Positions 49,701-62,779 of a stretch of DNA of 64,000 nucleotides are shown here, one piece after another (the first letter of the stretch is position 1; the number at the start of each line of letters is the position of its first letter). Position numbers and translations under genes: made by a program. Source of the DNA: Calliopsis andreniformis (taxonomy: Eukaryota; Arthropoda; Insecta; Hymenoptera; Andrenidae); the NCBI RefSeq assembly GCF_051401765.1, contig NW_027480507.1, forward strand, positions 248,001 through 312,000, given 5' to 3'. A model generated the notes under the pieces. That model saw only the letters and a program-made list of their open reading frames with translations, did not search any database and was not told the DNA's origin.

Positions 49701-50554
49701 AAACATCAATCCTCATCACTCAACCCTCAACACTCAGTCCCCAATCCTCAATATTCAATCCTCAACCTTCAATCCTCAATACTCAATCTTCAATCCTCAA
49801 TCCTCAATCCTCAATCCTCAACCTCAATGCTCAATCCTCCATCCTCAATCGTCAATCTTCAATCCTCAATACTCAATCTTCAATCCTCAATCCTCAATCC
49901 TCAATGCTCAATCTTCATTCTTCAATCCTCAATACCCAATCGTCAATATTCAAACCTCAATCCTCGATCCTCAATCCTCAATCCTCAATCCTCAATCCTC
50001 ACACCTCAATCCTGAATCCTCAACCCTGAATCCTCAATCTTCAGCCCTCAGTCCTCAACAATCAGTTGTCAATACTCAATCCTCAATAGAATATGATCAA
50101 TTCACAGTTTTCAATACTCAATACTCAATCTGCAATCTTCAAATCTCTATTCACAAACATCAATTCTCATCACTCAAACCTCAACACTCAGTCCCCAATC
50201 CTCAATCCTCAATCCACATTCCTCAATCCTCAATCCTCAGTCCTCAATCATCAACCCTCAATGCTCAATCTTCAATCCTCAACCCTCAATCCTCAATCGT
50301 CAATCCTCAATCCTCAATCGTCAGTCTTCAATCCTCAATACCCAATCTTCAATCCTCAATCCCCAATCCTCAATCCTCAATCCTCATTCTTCAATCCTCA
50401 ATACCCAATCCTAAATCTTCAATCCTCAATCCTCAATCCTCAATTCTCAATCTTCAATCCTCAGTCCTTAGTCCTCAATCCTCAATCCTCAACCCTCAGC
50501 CCTCATCCTCAATCCTCAATCATCAATCCTCAATCTTCAATCTTCAATCCTCAA
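43752..50554. repeat. Region II base unit U4 (about 6.8 kb)
   Basis: This is the counterpart of U1 in the right block. The shift is 23,232 up to about 49,510 and 23,239 after it. Landmark module A lies at 43,867 and the next one at 50,670. Module B occurs at 44,210, 47,407, 48,301, 48,546 and 49,342. It retains the 280-bp part near 45,635-45,915 that the left block's U2 and U3 lack. Confidence 0.78.
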
Positions 50555-53500
50555 TACTCAATCTTCACTCATCAATCCTCAGTCCTCAAACCTCTATTCT
50601 GAATCCTCAATCCTGAATCCTCAATCTTCAGCACTCAGTCCTCAACAATCAGTTGTCAATCCTCAATCCTCAATAGAATATCCTCAATTCACAGTTTTCA
50701 ATACTCAATACTCAATCTGCAATCTTCCGACATCTATCCACAAGCATCAATTCTCATCACGCAACCCTCATAACTCAGTCCCCAATGTTCAATCGTCAAT
50801 CCTCAATTCTCAATATTCGATCCTCAATACTGTATCTTCAATCCTCAACCCTCAATCCTCAATCCTCAGTCCTCAAGCCTCAATCATCAATCCTCAATAT
50901 TCAATACTCAATCCTTTATCCTCAATCCTCAATCCTCAATACTCAAGCATCAATCCTCAATTCTCAATACTCAATCCTCAATACTCAACCATCAATCCTC
51001 AATTCTCAATACTCAATAGAATATCCTGAATCCTCATGTTTCAATACTGAATCCACAATATTCAATAATCAAATCTCAATCCTCAAACATAAATCCTCAA
51101 CACTCAATCCTCAACACTCAGACCTCCCTCTTCAATCCTCCATCCTCAACCCTCAATCCTCAAGCGTCAATCCTCAATCCTCAATCCTCAACCGTCAATC
51201 CTCAGTCCTCAAACCTCAATCCCGAATCCTCAATCCTCATCCTCAATCCTCTGTCCTCAAACCTCAATCCTGAATCCTCAATACTGAATCCTCAATCTTC
51301 AGCCCTCAGTCCTCAACAATCAGTTGTCAATCCTCAATCCTCAATAGAATTCACAGTTTTCAATACACAATACTCAATCTGCAATCTTCAAATCTCTATA
51401 CACAAACATCAATTCTCATCACCCAACCCTCAACACTCAGTCCTCAATGTTCAATCCTCAATCCTCAATCCTCAATCCTCAATCCTCAAGCGTCAATCCT
51501 CAATCCTCAATCCTCAACCCTCAATCCTCAGTCCTCACACCTCAATCCCGAATCCTCAACCCTGAATCCTGAAATCTTCAGCCCTCAGTCCTCAACAATC
51601 AGTTGTCAATACTCAATACTCAATAGAGTATGATGAATTCACAGTTTTCAATACTCAATACTCAATCTGCAATCTTCAAATCTCAATCCACAAACATCAA
51701 TTCTCATCAATCAAACCTCAACACTCAGTCCCCAATCCTCAATCCTCAATCCACATTCCTCAATCCTCAATCCTCAGTCCTCAATCGTCAATCCTCAATC
51801 CTCAATATTCAGCACACACCCCTCAACCATCAATCCTCGATACTCAATATTCAATCCTCAACCCGCAATCCTCAATCCTTGTTCCTCAAACCTCAATCCT
51901 CAACCCTCAGTCCTCATCCTCAATTATCAATTCTCAATCCTCAATCCTCAATCCTCAATCTTCAATCCTCAATAATCAATCTCCAATCCTAGATCCCCAA
52001 TCGCCAATCATCAATCCTTAAACCTCAAACTTCAATCCTCAATCCCCAGTCCTCATTCTTCAACCCTCAATGCTCAAACCTCAATCCTCAATCCTCAGTC
52101 CTCAATCCTCAATCCTCAGTCCTTAGTCCTCAAACCTCAATCCTCAACCCTCAGCCCTCATCCTCAATACTCAGTCATCAATCCTCAATCTTCAATCTTC
52201 AATCCTCAATACTCAATCTTCAATCCTCAATCCTCAGTCCACAAACCTCTATTCTGAATCCTCAATCCTGAATCCTCTATCTTCAGCACTCAGTCCTCAA
52301 CAATCAGTTGTCAATCCTCAATCCTCAATAGAATATCCTCAATTAACGGTTTTCAATACTCAATACTCAATCTGCAATCTCCAAATTCTATCCACAAATA
52401 TCAATTCTCATCACTCAACCCTCAACACTCAGTCCTCAATGTTCAATCCTCAATCCTCAATTCTCAATCTTCGATCCTCAACACTGTATCTTCAATCCTC
52501 AATCCTCAATCCTCAATCCTCAATCCTCAATCCTCAATCATCAATCCTCAATCTTCAATACTCAGTCCTCAGTCCTCAAACCCCAATCCCGAATCCTCAA
52601 TCCTGAATCCTCAAACTTAAGCCCTCAGTCCTCAACAATCAGTTGTCAATCCTCAATCCTCAATAGAATATCATCAATTCACAGTTTTCTATACTCAATC
52701 CCCAATATTCAATCTTCAAATCTCAATCCACAAACATCAAGTCTCATCACTCAACACTCAACACTCAGTCCTCAATCTTCAATCCTCAATCCTCTATCCT
52801 CAATCTTCAATCCTCAATACTCAATCCTGAATCCTCAATCCTCAATCCTCAATTTTCAATCCTCAATACTCAATCTTCAATCCTCAATCCTCAATCCTCA
52901 ATCCTCAATCCTCAATCCTCAATCGTCAGTCTTCAATCCTCAATACTCAATCTTCAATCCTCAATCCTCAATCGTCAATCCTCAAGCCTCATTCTACAGT
53001 CCTCAATACCCAATCCTCAATCTTCAATCCTCAATCCTCAATCCCCAATCCTCAATCTTCAATCCTCAACCCTCAATCCTCAATCCTTAGTTCTCAATCT
53101 TCAATCCTCAATAATCCAACTTCAATCCTCAATCCTCAATCCTCAATCCTCATTCCTCAATCCTCAATACTCATTCTTCAATCCTCAATCCTCAATCCTC
53201 AATCCTCAATCCTCAATCCTCAATCCTCAATCCTCATTCTACAATCCTCAGTACCCAATCCTCAATCTTCAATCCTCAATCCTCAATCCTCATTCTTCAA
53301 TCCTCAACACCCAATCCTCAATCTTCAATCCTCAATCCTCAATCCTCAGACCTCAATCCTCAATCTTCAATCCTCAATACTCAATCCTCAATCCTCAATT
53401 TTCAATCCTCAATACTCAATCTTCAATCCTCAATCCTCAATCCTCAATCCTTAATCCTCTATCGTCAGTCTTCAATCCTCAATATCCAACCCTCAATCTT

Positions 53501-55160
53501 CAATCCTCAATCCTCAATCCTCAATTCTCAATCCTCAATCCCCAGTCCTCAGTCCTCAAACCTCAATCCTCAAACCTTGGCCCACATCCTCAATCCTCAA
53601 TCCTCAACCTTCAATCCTCAATCCTCAATCCTCAACACTCAATCATCAATCCTCAATTCTCAATACTCAATAGAATATCCTGAATTCTCAGGATTCAATA
53701 CTCAATCCTCAACACTCAACCCTCAATCCTCAATCCACAATCCTCAATCCTCAATACTCAATCTTCAATCCTCAATCCTCAGTCCTCAAACCTCAATTCT
53801 GAATCCTCAATACTCAATCTTCAATCCACAATCCTCAGTCCTCAATACTCAACTATCAGTCCTCAATTCTCAATACTCAATCTGCAATCCTCAATCATCA
53901 ATCCTCAATCCTCAATCCTCATTCTTCGATCCTCAATACCCAATCCTCAATGCTCAATCCTCAATCCTCAATCCTAAATCCTCAATCCTCATTCTTCAAT
54001 CCTCAACACCCAATCCTCAATCTTCAATCCTCAATCCTCAATCCTCAGACCTCAATCCTCAATCTTCAATACTCAATACTCAATCTTCAATCCTCAATCC
54101 TCAATCCTCAATCCTCAATCCTCATTCCTGAATCTTCAACACCCAATCCTCAATCTTCAATCCTCAATCCTCAATACTCAATTCTCAATCCTCAATCCTC
54201 AACCCTCAGACCTCAAACATCAATACTCAACCCTCAGTCCTCGTCCTCAATCCACAAACCTCAATCCCCGATCTTCAATCTTCAATCATCAATATTCAAT
54301 CTTCAATCCTCAATCCTCAATCCTCAATACTCAATCCTCAATCCTCAATCGTCAATCCTCAATACTCAATCCTCAATCCTCAATCGTCAGGCTTCAATCC
54401 TCAATACCCAATCCTCAGTCTTCAATCTTCAATCCTCAATCCACAATCCTCAACCCTCAATCCTCAATGTTCAATCCTCAATACACAATCCTCAACCTTC
54501 AATCCTCAATCCTCAACCCTCAATTCTCAAACCTCAATCCTCAACCCTCAGCCCTGATCCTCAATACTCAATCCTCAATCTTCAACCCTCAATCCTCAAT
54601 CCTCAAGCCTCAATCCTCAATCCTCAATCCTCAGTCCTCAAACGTCAATCCTGAATCCTCAATCTTGAATCCTCAATCTTCAGACTTCAGACTCCAACAA
54701 TCAGATGTCAATCCTCAAACCTCAATAGAATATCATCAATTCACAGTTTTCAATACCCGATACTCAATCTGCAATCTTCAAATCTCTATTCACAAACATC
54801 AATTCTCATCACTCAATCCTCAATCCTCAATCCTCAATCCTCAATTTTCAATCCTCAATACTCAATCTTCAATCCTCAATCCTCAAACCTCAATCCTTAA
54901 TACTCAATCGTCAGTCTTCAATCCTCAATATCCAACCCTCAATCTTCAATCCTCAATCCTCAATCCTTAATTCCCAATCCTCAATCCCCAGTCCTCAGTC
55001 CTCAAACCTCAATCCTCAAACCTTGGCCCACATCCTCAGTCCTCAATCCTCAATCCTCAACCTTCAATCCTCAATCCTCAATCCTCAATACTCAGTCATC
55101 AATCCTCAATTCTCACTACTCAATAGAATATCCTCAATTCACAGTTTTCAATACTCAATC
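50555..55160. repeat. Region II unit U5 with a 732-bp internal loss
   Basis: The unit starts at the landmark module A (50,670) and follows U2 at a shift of 23,239 to about 51,786. There the equivalent of 28,548-29,279 (732 bp) is missing and the shift becomes 22,507. It then runs into the third embedded Region I-type segment at about 52,827. 732 is not a multiple of 7, unlike most of the other losses, although both sides of the join still read as intact heptamers. Confidence 0.78.
52827..55160. repeat. Region I-type segment embedded in Region II, copy 3
   Basis: This is the longest of the three embedded segments, matching about 131-2,430 of the window. It still has the 287-bp part (about 53,047-53,340) and the 119-bp part (about 54,893-55,015) missing from the other two. 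It shares their private variants CCTGAATCTTC near 54,125, ATCGTCAGGC near 54,382 and CAAACGTC near 54,640. Its sequence is therefore closest to the state when the segment first joined Region II. Confidence 0.8.
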
Positions 55161-57019
55161 CCCTTTCTTCAATCTTCAAATCTCAATCCACAAAAATCAA
55201 TCCTCATCACTCAACCCTCAAGACTCAGTCCTCAATCTTCAATCCTCTATCCTCAATCCTCAATCTTCAATCCTCAATACTCAATCTTCAATCCTCAGTC
55301 CTCAATTCTCAGTACTCAATCCTCAATCCTCAATCCTCAATCCTCAATCCTCAATCCTCAGTCCTCAAACCCCAATCCCGAATCCTCAATCCTGAATCCT
55401 CAAACTTAAGCCCTCAGTCTTCAACAATCAGTTGTCAATCCTCAATCCTCAATAGAATATCATCAATTCACAGTTTTCAATACTCAATACTCAATCTGCA
55501 ATCTTCAAATCGCTATCCACAATCATCAACTCTCATCACTCAAACCTCAACACTCAGTCCCCAATCCTCAATCTTCAATCCTCAATCCTCAATCCTCAAT
55601 CCTCAATACTCAATCCTCAATCCTGTATCGTCAATCCTCAATCCTCAATTTTCAGTCCTCAATACTCAATCTTCAATCCTCAATCCTCAATCCTCAATCC
55701 TCAATCCTCAATCGTCAGTCTTCAACCCTCAATCCTCAATCCTCAATCCTCAATACTCAATCTTCAATCCGCAATACACAATCTTCAATCATCAATCCTC
55801 CATCCTCAATCCTCAATCCTCAGTCCTCAACCCTCAATCCTCAATCCTCAATCCTCAATCCTCAATAATCAACGCACAACCCTCAACCATCAATCCTCAA
55901 TACTCAACCATCAATCCTCAATTCTCTGTACTCAATAGTATATCCTGTATTCTCATGGTTCAATACTCAGTCCACAATATTCAATAATCAAATCTCAATC
56001 CTCAAACATCAATTCTCAGTACTAATTCCTCAACACTCAGTCCTCTCTCTCCAATCCTCTATCCTCAATCCTCAATCCTCAAGCGTCAATCCTCAATCCT
56101 CAATCCTCAACCCTCAATCCTCAGTCCTCAAACCTCAATCCCCAATCCTCAATCCTGAATCCTGAGCATTCAGCCCTCAGTCCTGAACAATCAGTTGTCA
56201 ATCCTCAATCCTCAATAGAATATCATCAATTCACAGTTTTCAATACTCAGTACTCAATCTGCAATCTTCAAATCTCTATCCACTATCGTCAATTCTAATC
56301 ACTCAAACCTCAACGCTCAGTCCCCAATCCTCAATCTTCAATCCTCAATCCTCAATCCTCAATCTTCAGTCCTCAATCTTCAATCCTCAATACTCAATAT
56401 TCAATCCTCAATCCTCAATACTCAATCCTCAATCCTCAATCCTCAATCATCAATCCTCAATACTCAATATTCAATCCTCAATCCTCAATCATCAATCCTC
56501 AATCCTCACTCCTCAATACCCAGTCTTCAATCTCCAATCCTCAATGCTCAATCCTCAATCCTGAACCCTCAATCCTCAATCATCAATCCTCAATCTTCAA
56601 CACTCAATCCTCAATACTCAACCATCAATCCTCAATTGTCAATACTCAATAGAATATCCTGAATTCCCAGGATTGAATACTCAAACATCAATCCTCAACC
56701 CTCAGCCCTCATCCTCAATCCTCAATCTTCAATATTCAAACCTCAATACTCAATTTCAATCCTCAATCCTCAATCCTCAATCCTCAATCCACAATCCTCA
56801 ATCATCAATCCTCAATCTTGAATACTCAATCCTCAATCCTCAATCGTCAATCCTCAATTCTCAACCATCAATCCCCAATTATTAATACTCAGTAGGATAT
56901 CCTGAATTCTCAGGTTTCAATACACAAACATCAATCCTCAACCCTCAGCCCTCATCCTCAATCCTCAATTCTCAATCTTCAATCCTCAATACTGAATCTT
57001 CAATACTAAATCATCAATC
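55161..57019. repeat. Tail segment of the Region II right block
   Basis: The segment follows 39,672-42,070 at a shift of 15,488. After the 539-bp loss near 56,440 the shift is 14,949. Module A lies at 55,449 and 56,212 and module B at 55,932. Single-base differences from the left block include TACTAATTCC near 56,020 where the left has TACCAATTCC. Confidence 0.7.
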
Positions 57020-58960
57020 CTCAATCCTCAATTCTCAATCCTCAAACCTCAATCCTGAATCCTCAATCCTGAATCCTCAATCTTCAGCCCTCAGTTCTCA
57101 TCAACCAGCTTTCAGTCCTCAATCCTCAATAGAATATCATCAATTCACAGTTTTCAGTACGCAATACTCAATCTGCAATCTGCAAATCTCTATCCACAAC
57201 ATCAATTCTCATCACTCAACCCTCAACACTCAGTCCCCAATCCACAATCTTCAGTCCTCAATCCTCAATCCTGAATCCACAATCCTCAATCTTCAATCCT
57301 CAAAACTCAATCTTCAAGCCTGAATCCTCAATCATCAATCCTCAATCCTCAATCCTCAATCGTCGGTCTTCAACCCTCAATACTCAATCTTCAATCCTCA
57401 ATCCCCAGTCGTCAATATTCAATCCTCAATGCTCAATCCTCAATCCTCAATCCTCGATCTTCAATCCTAAATACTCAATCCTCAATCCTCAACCCTCAAT
57501 ACGCAACCATCAATCCTCAATTCTCAATACTCAATAGAATATCCTGAATTCTCAGGATTCAATCCACAACCATCTATCCTCAACCCTAAGCGCTCATCCT
57601 CAATCCTCAATCCTCAATCCTCAATCCTCAATATTCAATACTCAATACTCAATCTTCAATCCTCAATCCTCAATCCTCAATCCTCAATCCTCAATCCTCA
57701 ATCCTCAAGCGTCAATCCTCAATCCTCAATCCCCAAACCTCAATTCTCAGTCCTCAAACCTCAATTCCGAATCCTCAATCCTGAATCCACAATCCCCAAA
57801 CCTCAATATTCAATCCTCAATCCTCAATCCTCAATCCTCAGTCCTCAAACCTCAATCCCGAATCCTCAATCCTGAATCCTCAATCCCCAATCCTCAATCT
57901 TCAATCCTCAATCCTTAATCCTCAATCCTCAATCATCGATTCTCAATCCTCAATCTTCAATCCTCAGACCTCAAACATCAATACTCAACCCTCAGTCATC
58001 GTGCTCAATCCACAACCCTCAATCCTCAATCCTCAATATTCAATCATCAATATTCAATTTTCAATCCTCAATCCTCAATCCTCAATCCTCAATCCTCAAT
58101 CCTCAATGCTCAGTCCGCAGTACCCAATCGTCAAACATCAGTCATCAATCCTCAATCCTCAATTCTCAATTCTCAATCCTCAAACCTCAATCCTGAATCC
58201 TTAAACCTGAATCCTCAACCTTCAGCCCTCAGTTCTCATCAACCAGTTTTCAGTCCTCAATCCTCAATAGAATATCATCAATTCACAGTTTTCAGTACGC
58301 AATACTCAATCTGCAATCTGCAAATCTCTATCCACAACATCAATTCTCATCACTCAACCCTCAACACTCAGTACCCAATCCACAATCTTCAGTCCTCAAT
58401 CCTCAATCCTCAATCCACAATCCTCAATCTTCAATCCTCAAAACTCAATCTTCAAGCATGAATCCTCAATCATCAATCCTCAATCCTCAATCCTCAATCG
58501 TCAGTCTTCAACCCTCAATACTCAATCTTCAATCCTCAATCCCCAGTCGTCAATCTTCAATCCTCAATGCTCAATCCTCAATCCTCAATCCTCGATCTTC
58601 AATCCTAAATACTCAATCCTCAATCCTCAACCCTCAATACGCAACCATCAATCCTCAATTCTCAATACTCAATAGAATATCCTGAATTCTCAGGATTCAA
58701 TCCACAACCATCTATCCTCAACCCTAAGCGCTCATCCTCAATCCTCAATCCTCAATCCTCAATCCTCAATATTCAATACTCAATACTGAATCTTCAATCC
58801 TCAATCCTCAATCCTCAATCCTCAATCCTCAATCCTCAATCCTCAAGCGTCAATCCTCAATCCTCAATCCCCAAACCTCAATTCTCAGTCCTCAAACCTC
58901 AATTCCGAATCCTCAATCCTGAATCCACAATCCCCAATCCTCAATATTCAATCCTCAATC
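57020..58960. repeat. 1,138-bp tandem pair, right block
   Basis: Module A at 57,126 and 58,264 lie 1,138 bp apart. The pair CGTCGGTCTTC (57,361) and CGTCAGTCTTC (58,499), and the paired module C copies near 57,533 and 58,671, keep the same shift. The second member continues past 58,495 to about 58,960, where similarity to the first is lost. This is the intact version of the pair truncated at 43,546. Confidence 0.75.
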
Positions 58961-58989
58961 CTCAATCCTCTATCCTCTATCCTCAATCC

Positions 58990-59840
58990 TCAATCCTCAA
59001 TCCTCAATCCTCAATCCTCAATCCTCAATACTCAACCATCAATCCTCAATTCTCAATACTCAATGGAATATCCTGAATTCTCAGGATTCAATACACAAAC
59101 ATCTATCCTGAACCCTCAGCCCTCATCCTCAATCCTCAATCCTCAATCCTCAATCTTCAATATTCAATCCTCAATACTCAATCTTCAATCCTCAATCCTC
59201 AATCCTCAATCCTCAATCCTCAATCCTCAATCCTCAAGCGTCAATCCCCAATCCTCAATCCCCAAACCTCAATCCTCAGTCCTCAAACCTCAATCCCGAA
59301 TCCTCAATCCTGAATCCTCAATCCCCAATCCTCAATCTTCAATCCTCAATCCTCAATCCTCAATCCTCAATCTTCAATCCTCAGTCCCCAATCCTCAATA
59401 TTCAAACCTCAATCCTCAATACTCAATCCTCAATCCTCTATCCTCAACCTTCAATCCTCGATACTCAATCTTCAATCCTCAATCCTGAATCCTCAATCCT
59501 CAATCCTCGATCCACAACCATCAATCTTCGATCCTCAATCCTCAATCCTCAATATTCAACACACAACCCTCAACCATCAATCCTCAATACTCAACCATCA
59601 ATTCTCAATTCCCTATACTCAATAGAATATCCTGAATTCTCATGGTTCAACACTCAATCCCCAACTTTCAATCTTCAAATCTCAATACACAGACATCAAT
59701 TCTCATCACTCAACGCTCAACACTTGGTCCTCAATCATCAATCCTTAATCCTCAGTCCTCAATCTTCAATCCTCAATACTCAATCTTCAATCCTCAATCC
59801 TCAATTCTCAATCCTGAATCCTGAATCCTCAATCGTCAAT
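58990..59840. repeat. 3.8-kb-spaced repeat in Region III, left member
   Basis: The segment matches about 62,780-63,660. The TCAATGG module at 59,060 pairs with 62,853 (shift 3,793), and the hybrid module at 59,619 with 63,440 (shift 3,821). The difference of 28 bp is four heptamers. The shared run near 59,530-59,760 includes the rare ACTTGGTCC variant. Confidence 0.7.
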
Positions 59841-62600
59841 CCTCAATCGCCAATCCTCAATCTTCAATCCTCAAACCTCAATCCTCAATCCTCAATCCTC
59901 AATCCTACATCTTCAATCCTCAATACTCAATCCTCAATATTCAACACACAACACTCAACCATCAATCCTCGATACTCAACCACCAATCCTCAATTCTCAA
60001 TACTCAATCTGCAATCCTCAATCCTCAATCCTCAATCCTCAACCCTCAATCCTCAATACTCAATCTTCAATCCTCAACACTCAATCCTCAATACTTAATC
60101 TTCAATCCTCATTACTCAATCTTCAATCCTCATTCCTCTATCCTCAATCCTCAATTCTCAATCCTCAATCGTCAAACTTCAACCCTTAATACTCAATCTT
60201 CAATCCTCAGTCCTCAATCCTCATTCCTCAATCCTCATTCTTCAATCCTCAACCTTCAATACTCAATCCTCAATCCCCAATCCTCAATCCTCAATATTCA
60301 ACACAAAACCCTCAACCACCAATCCTCAATACTCAACCATCTATCCTTAATTCTCAATACTCAATAGAATATCCTGAATTCTCATGGTTCAGTACTCAAT
60401 CCACAATATTCAATAATCAAATCTCAATCCTCAAACCTCAATCCCGAAACCTCAATCCTGAATCCTCAATCTCCAGTCCTCAATCTTCAATCATCAATCC
60501 TCAATCCTCATTCTTCAATCCTCAATACCCAATCCTCAATCTTCAATCCTCAATCCTCAGTCATCAATTCTCAATTCTCAATCCTCAGCCTTCAATCCTC
60601 AGACCTCAAACATCAATGCTCAACCCTCAGTCCTCGTCCTCAATCTACAACCCTCAATCCTCAATCCTCAATCTTCAATCATCAATATTCAATCTTCAAT
60701 ACTCAATCCTCAATCCTCAATCCTCAATCCTCAATCCTCAATGTTCAATCCGCAATACCCAATCCTCAATCTTCAATGATCAATCCTCAATCCTCAATCC
60801 TCAATCCTCAATCCTCAATCCTCAGTCCTCAAACCTCAAACCTCAATCCTCAACCCTGGATCCTCAATCTTCAGCCCTCAGTCCTCAACAATCAGTTGTC
60901 AATCCTAAATCCTCAATAGAATATCCTCAATTCACAGATTTCAATACTCAATACTCAATCTGCAATCTTCCAATCTCTATCCACAAACATCGATTCTCAT
61001 CACTCAACCCTCAACACTCAGTCCTCAACGTGAAATCCTCAATCCTCAATTCTCAATCTTCAATCCTCAATACTGAATCTTCAATCCTCAATCATCAATC
61101 CTCAATCCTCAATCCTCAATCCTTAATCTTCAATCCTCAGTCCACAATCCTCAATCTTCAATCCTCAATCCTCAATCCTCAATCTTCAATCCTCAATACT
61201 CAATCTTCAATCCTCAATCCTGAATCCTCAATCCTCAATCCTCTATCCTCAATCATCAATCCTCAATCTTCAATACTCAATCCTCAATCCTCAATCCTCA
61301 ATCCTCAATACTCAATCTTCAATCCTCAATCGTCAATCCTCAATCCTCAATCATTACTCTTCAATACTCAATCCTCAATCTTCAATCTTCAATCCTCAAT
61401 ACTAAATCTTCAATCCCCAATCCTCGATCCTCAATCCTCAATCCTCATTCTTCAATCCTCAATCCTCAATCCTCAATCTTCAATCCTCAATACTTAGTCT
61501 TCAATCCTCAATCCTCAATCCTCAATCCTCAATCCTCAGTCCTCATTCTTCAATCCTCAATCCTCAATCCTCAATCTTCAATCCTCAATACTCAATATTC
61601 AATCTTCAATCCTCAATCCTCAATCCTCAATCCTCAATCCTCAATTCTCAATCCTCAGTCCTCAATCCTCAGACCTCAAACATCAATACTCAACCCTCAG
61701 TCCTCGTCCTCAATCCACAACACTCAATCCTCAATCCTCAACATTCAATCATCAATATTCAATCTTCAATCCTCAATCATCAATCCTCAATCCTCAATCA
61801 TCAATCCTCAATGTTCCGCAGTACCCAATCCTCAATCTTCAATCCTCGATCCTCAATACTCAATCCTCAATCCTCAATCCCCAATGCTCAATCCTAAAAC
61901 CTCAATCCACAACCCTCAATCCTCAATCCTCAATCTTCAATCCTCAATCCTCAATCCTCAGTCCTCAATCCTCAATCTTCAATCCCCAATACTCAATCTT
62001 CAATCCTCGATTCCCAATCCTCAATCCTTGATCCTCAACCCTCAATCCTTAATCTTCAATCCTCTATACTCAATTTTCAATCCTCAATCCTCACTCCTCA
62101 ATCCGCAATCCTCAATTCTCAATCCTCTATCCTCAATCCCCAGACCACAAACATCAATACTCAACCCTCAGTCCTCGTCCTCAACCCACAACCCTCAATC
62201 CTCAATCCTCAATATTCAATCCTCAATATTAAATCCTCAATCCTCAATCCTCAATCCTCAATCCTCAATCCTCAATCCTCAGTCCTCAAACCTCAATCCT
62301 GAATCCTCATTCCTGAATCCTCAATCTTCAGCCCTCAGTCCTCAACAATCAGTTGTCAGTCCTCAATCCTCAATAGAATATTATCAATTCACAGCTTTCA
62401 ACACTCAATACTCAATCTGCAGTCTTCAAATCTCTATCCACAAACATCAATCCTCATCACTCAACCCTCAACACTCAGACCCCAATCCTCGACCTCCAGT
62501 CCTCAATCCTCAATCCTCAATCCACAATCCTCAATCTTCAATCCTCAATCCTCAATCTTCAATCCTGAATCCTCAATCATCAATCCTCAATCCTCAATCC
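59841..62600. repeat. Diverged heptamer interval in Region III
   Basis: The interval is continuous heptamer array with weak higher-order order. Module B lies at 60,361, module A at 60,913 and 62,370, and module D near 60,601, 61,674 and 62,152. The three D copies are about 0.5-1.1 kb apart. I see no long near-identical pair inside it and nothing other than the repeat. Confidence 0.65.
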
Positions 62601-62779
62601 TCAATCGTCAGTCTTCAATTCACAATACTCAATCTTCAATCCACAATCCCCAGTCCTCAATCTTCAACACTCAATGCTCAATCCTCAATCCTCAATCCTC
62701 AATCATCAATCCTCAATACTCAACCTTCAATCCTCAATCCTCAATCCTCATTTCTCAATACTCAATCCTCAATCATCAA

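Larger units (their letters stand above)
43547..58495. repeat. Region II block, right copy (14,949 bp)
   Basis: This is the tandem copy of 20,315-43,546, shorter by 8,283 bp. The difference is accounted for as follows: it has one copy of the 7,425-bp segment instead of two, lacks 732 bp near 51,786, and lacks 539 bp near 56,440. It retains 287 bp near 53,047-53,340 and 119 bp near 54,893-55,015 that the left block has lost, and has gained one 7-bp unit near 49,515. These changes add up exactly to the observed lengths. Its right edge continues into Region III without a break. Confidence 0.85.
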
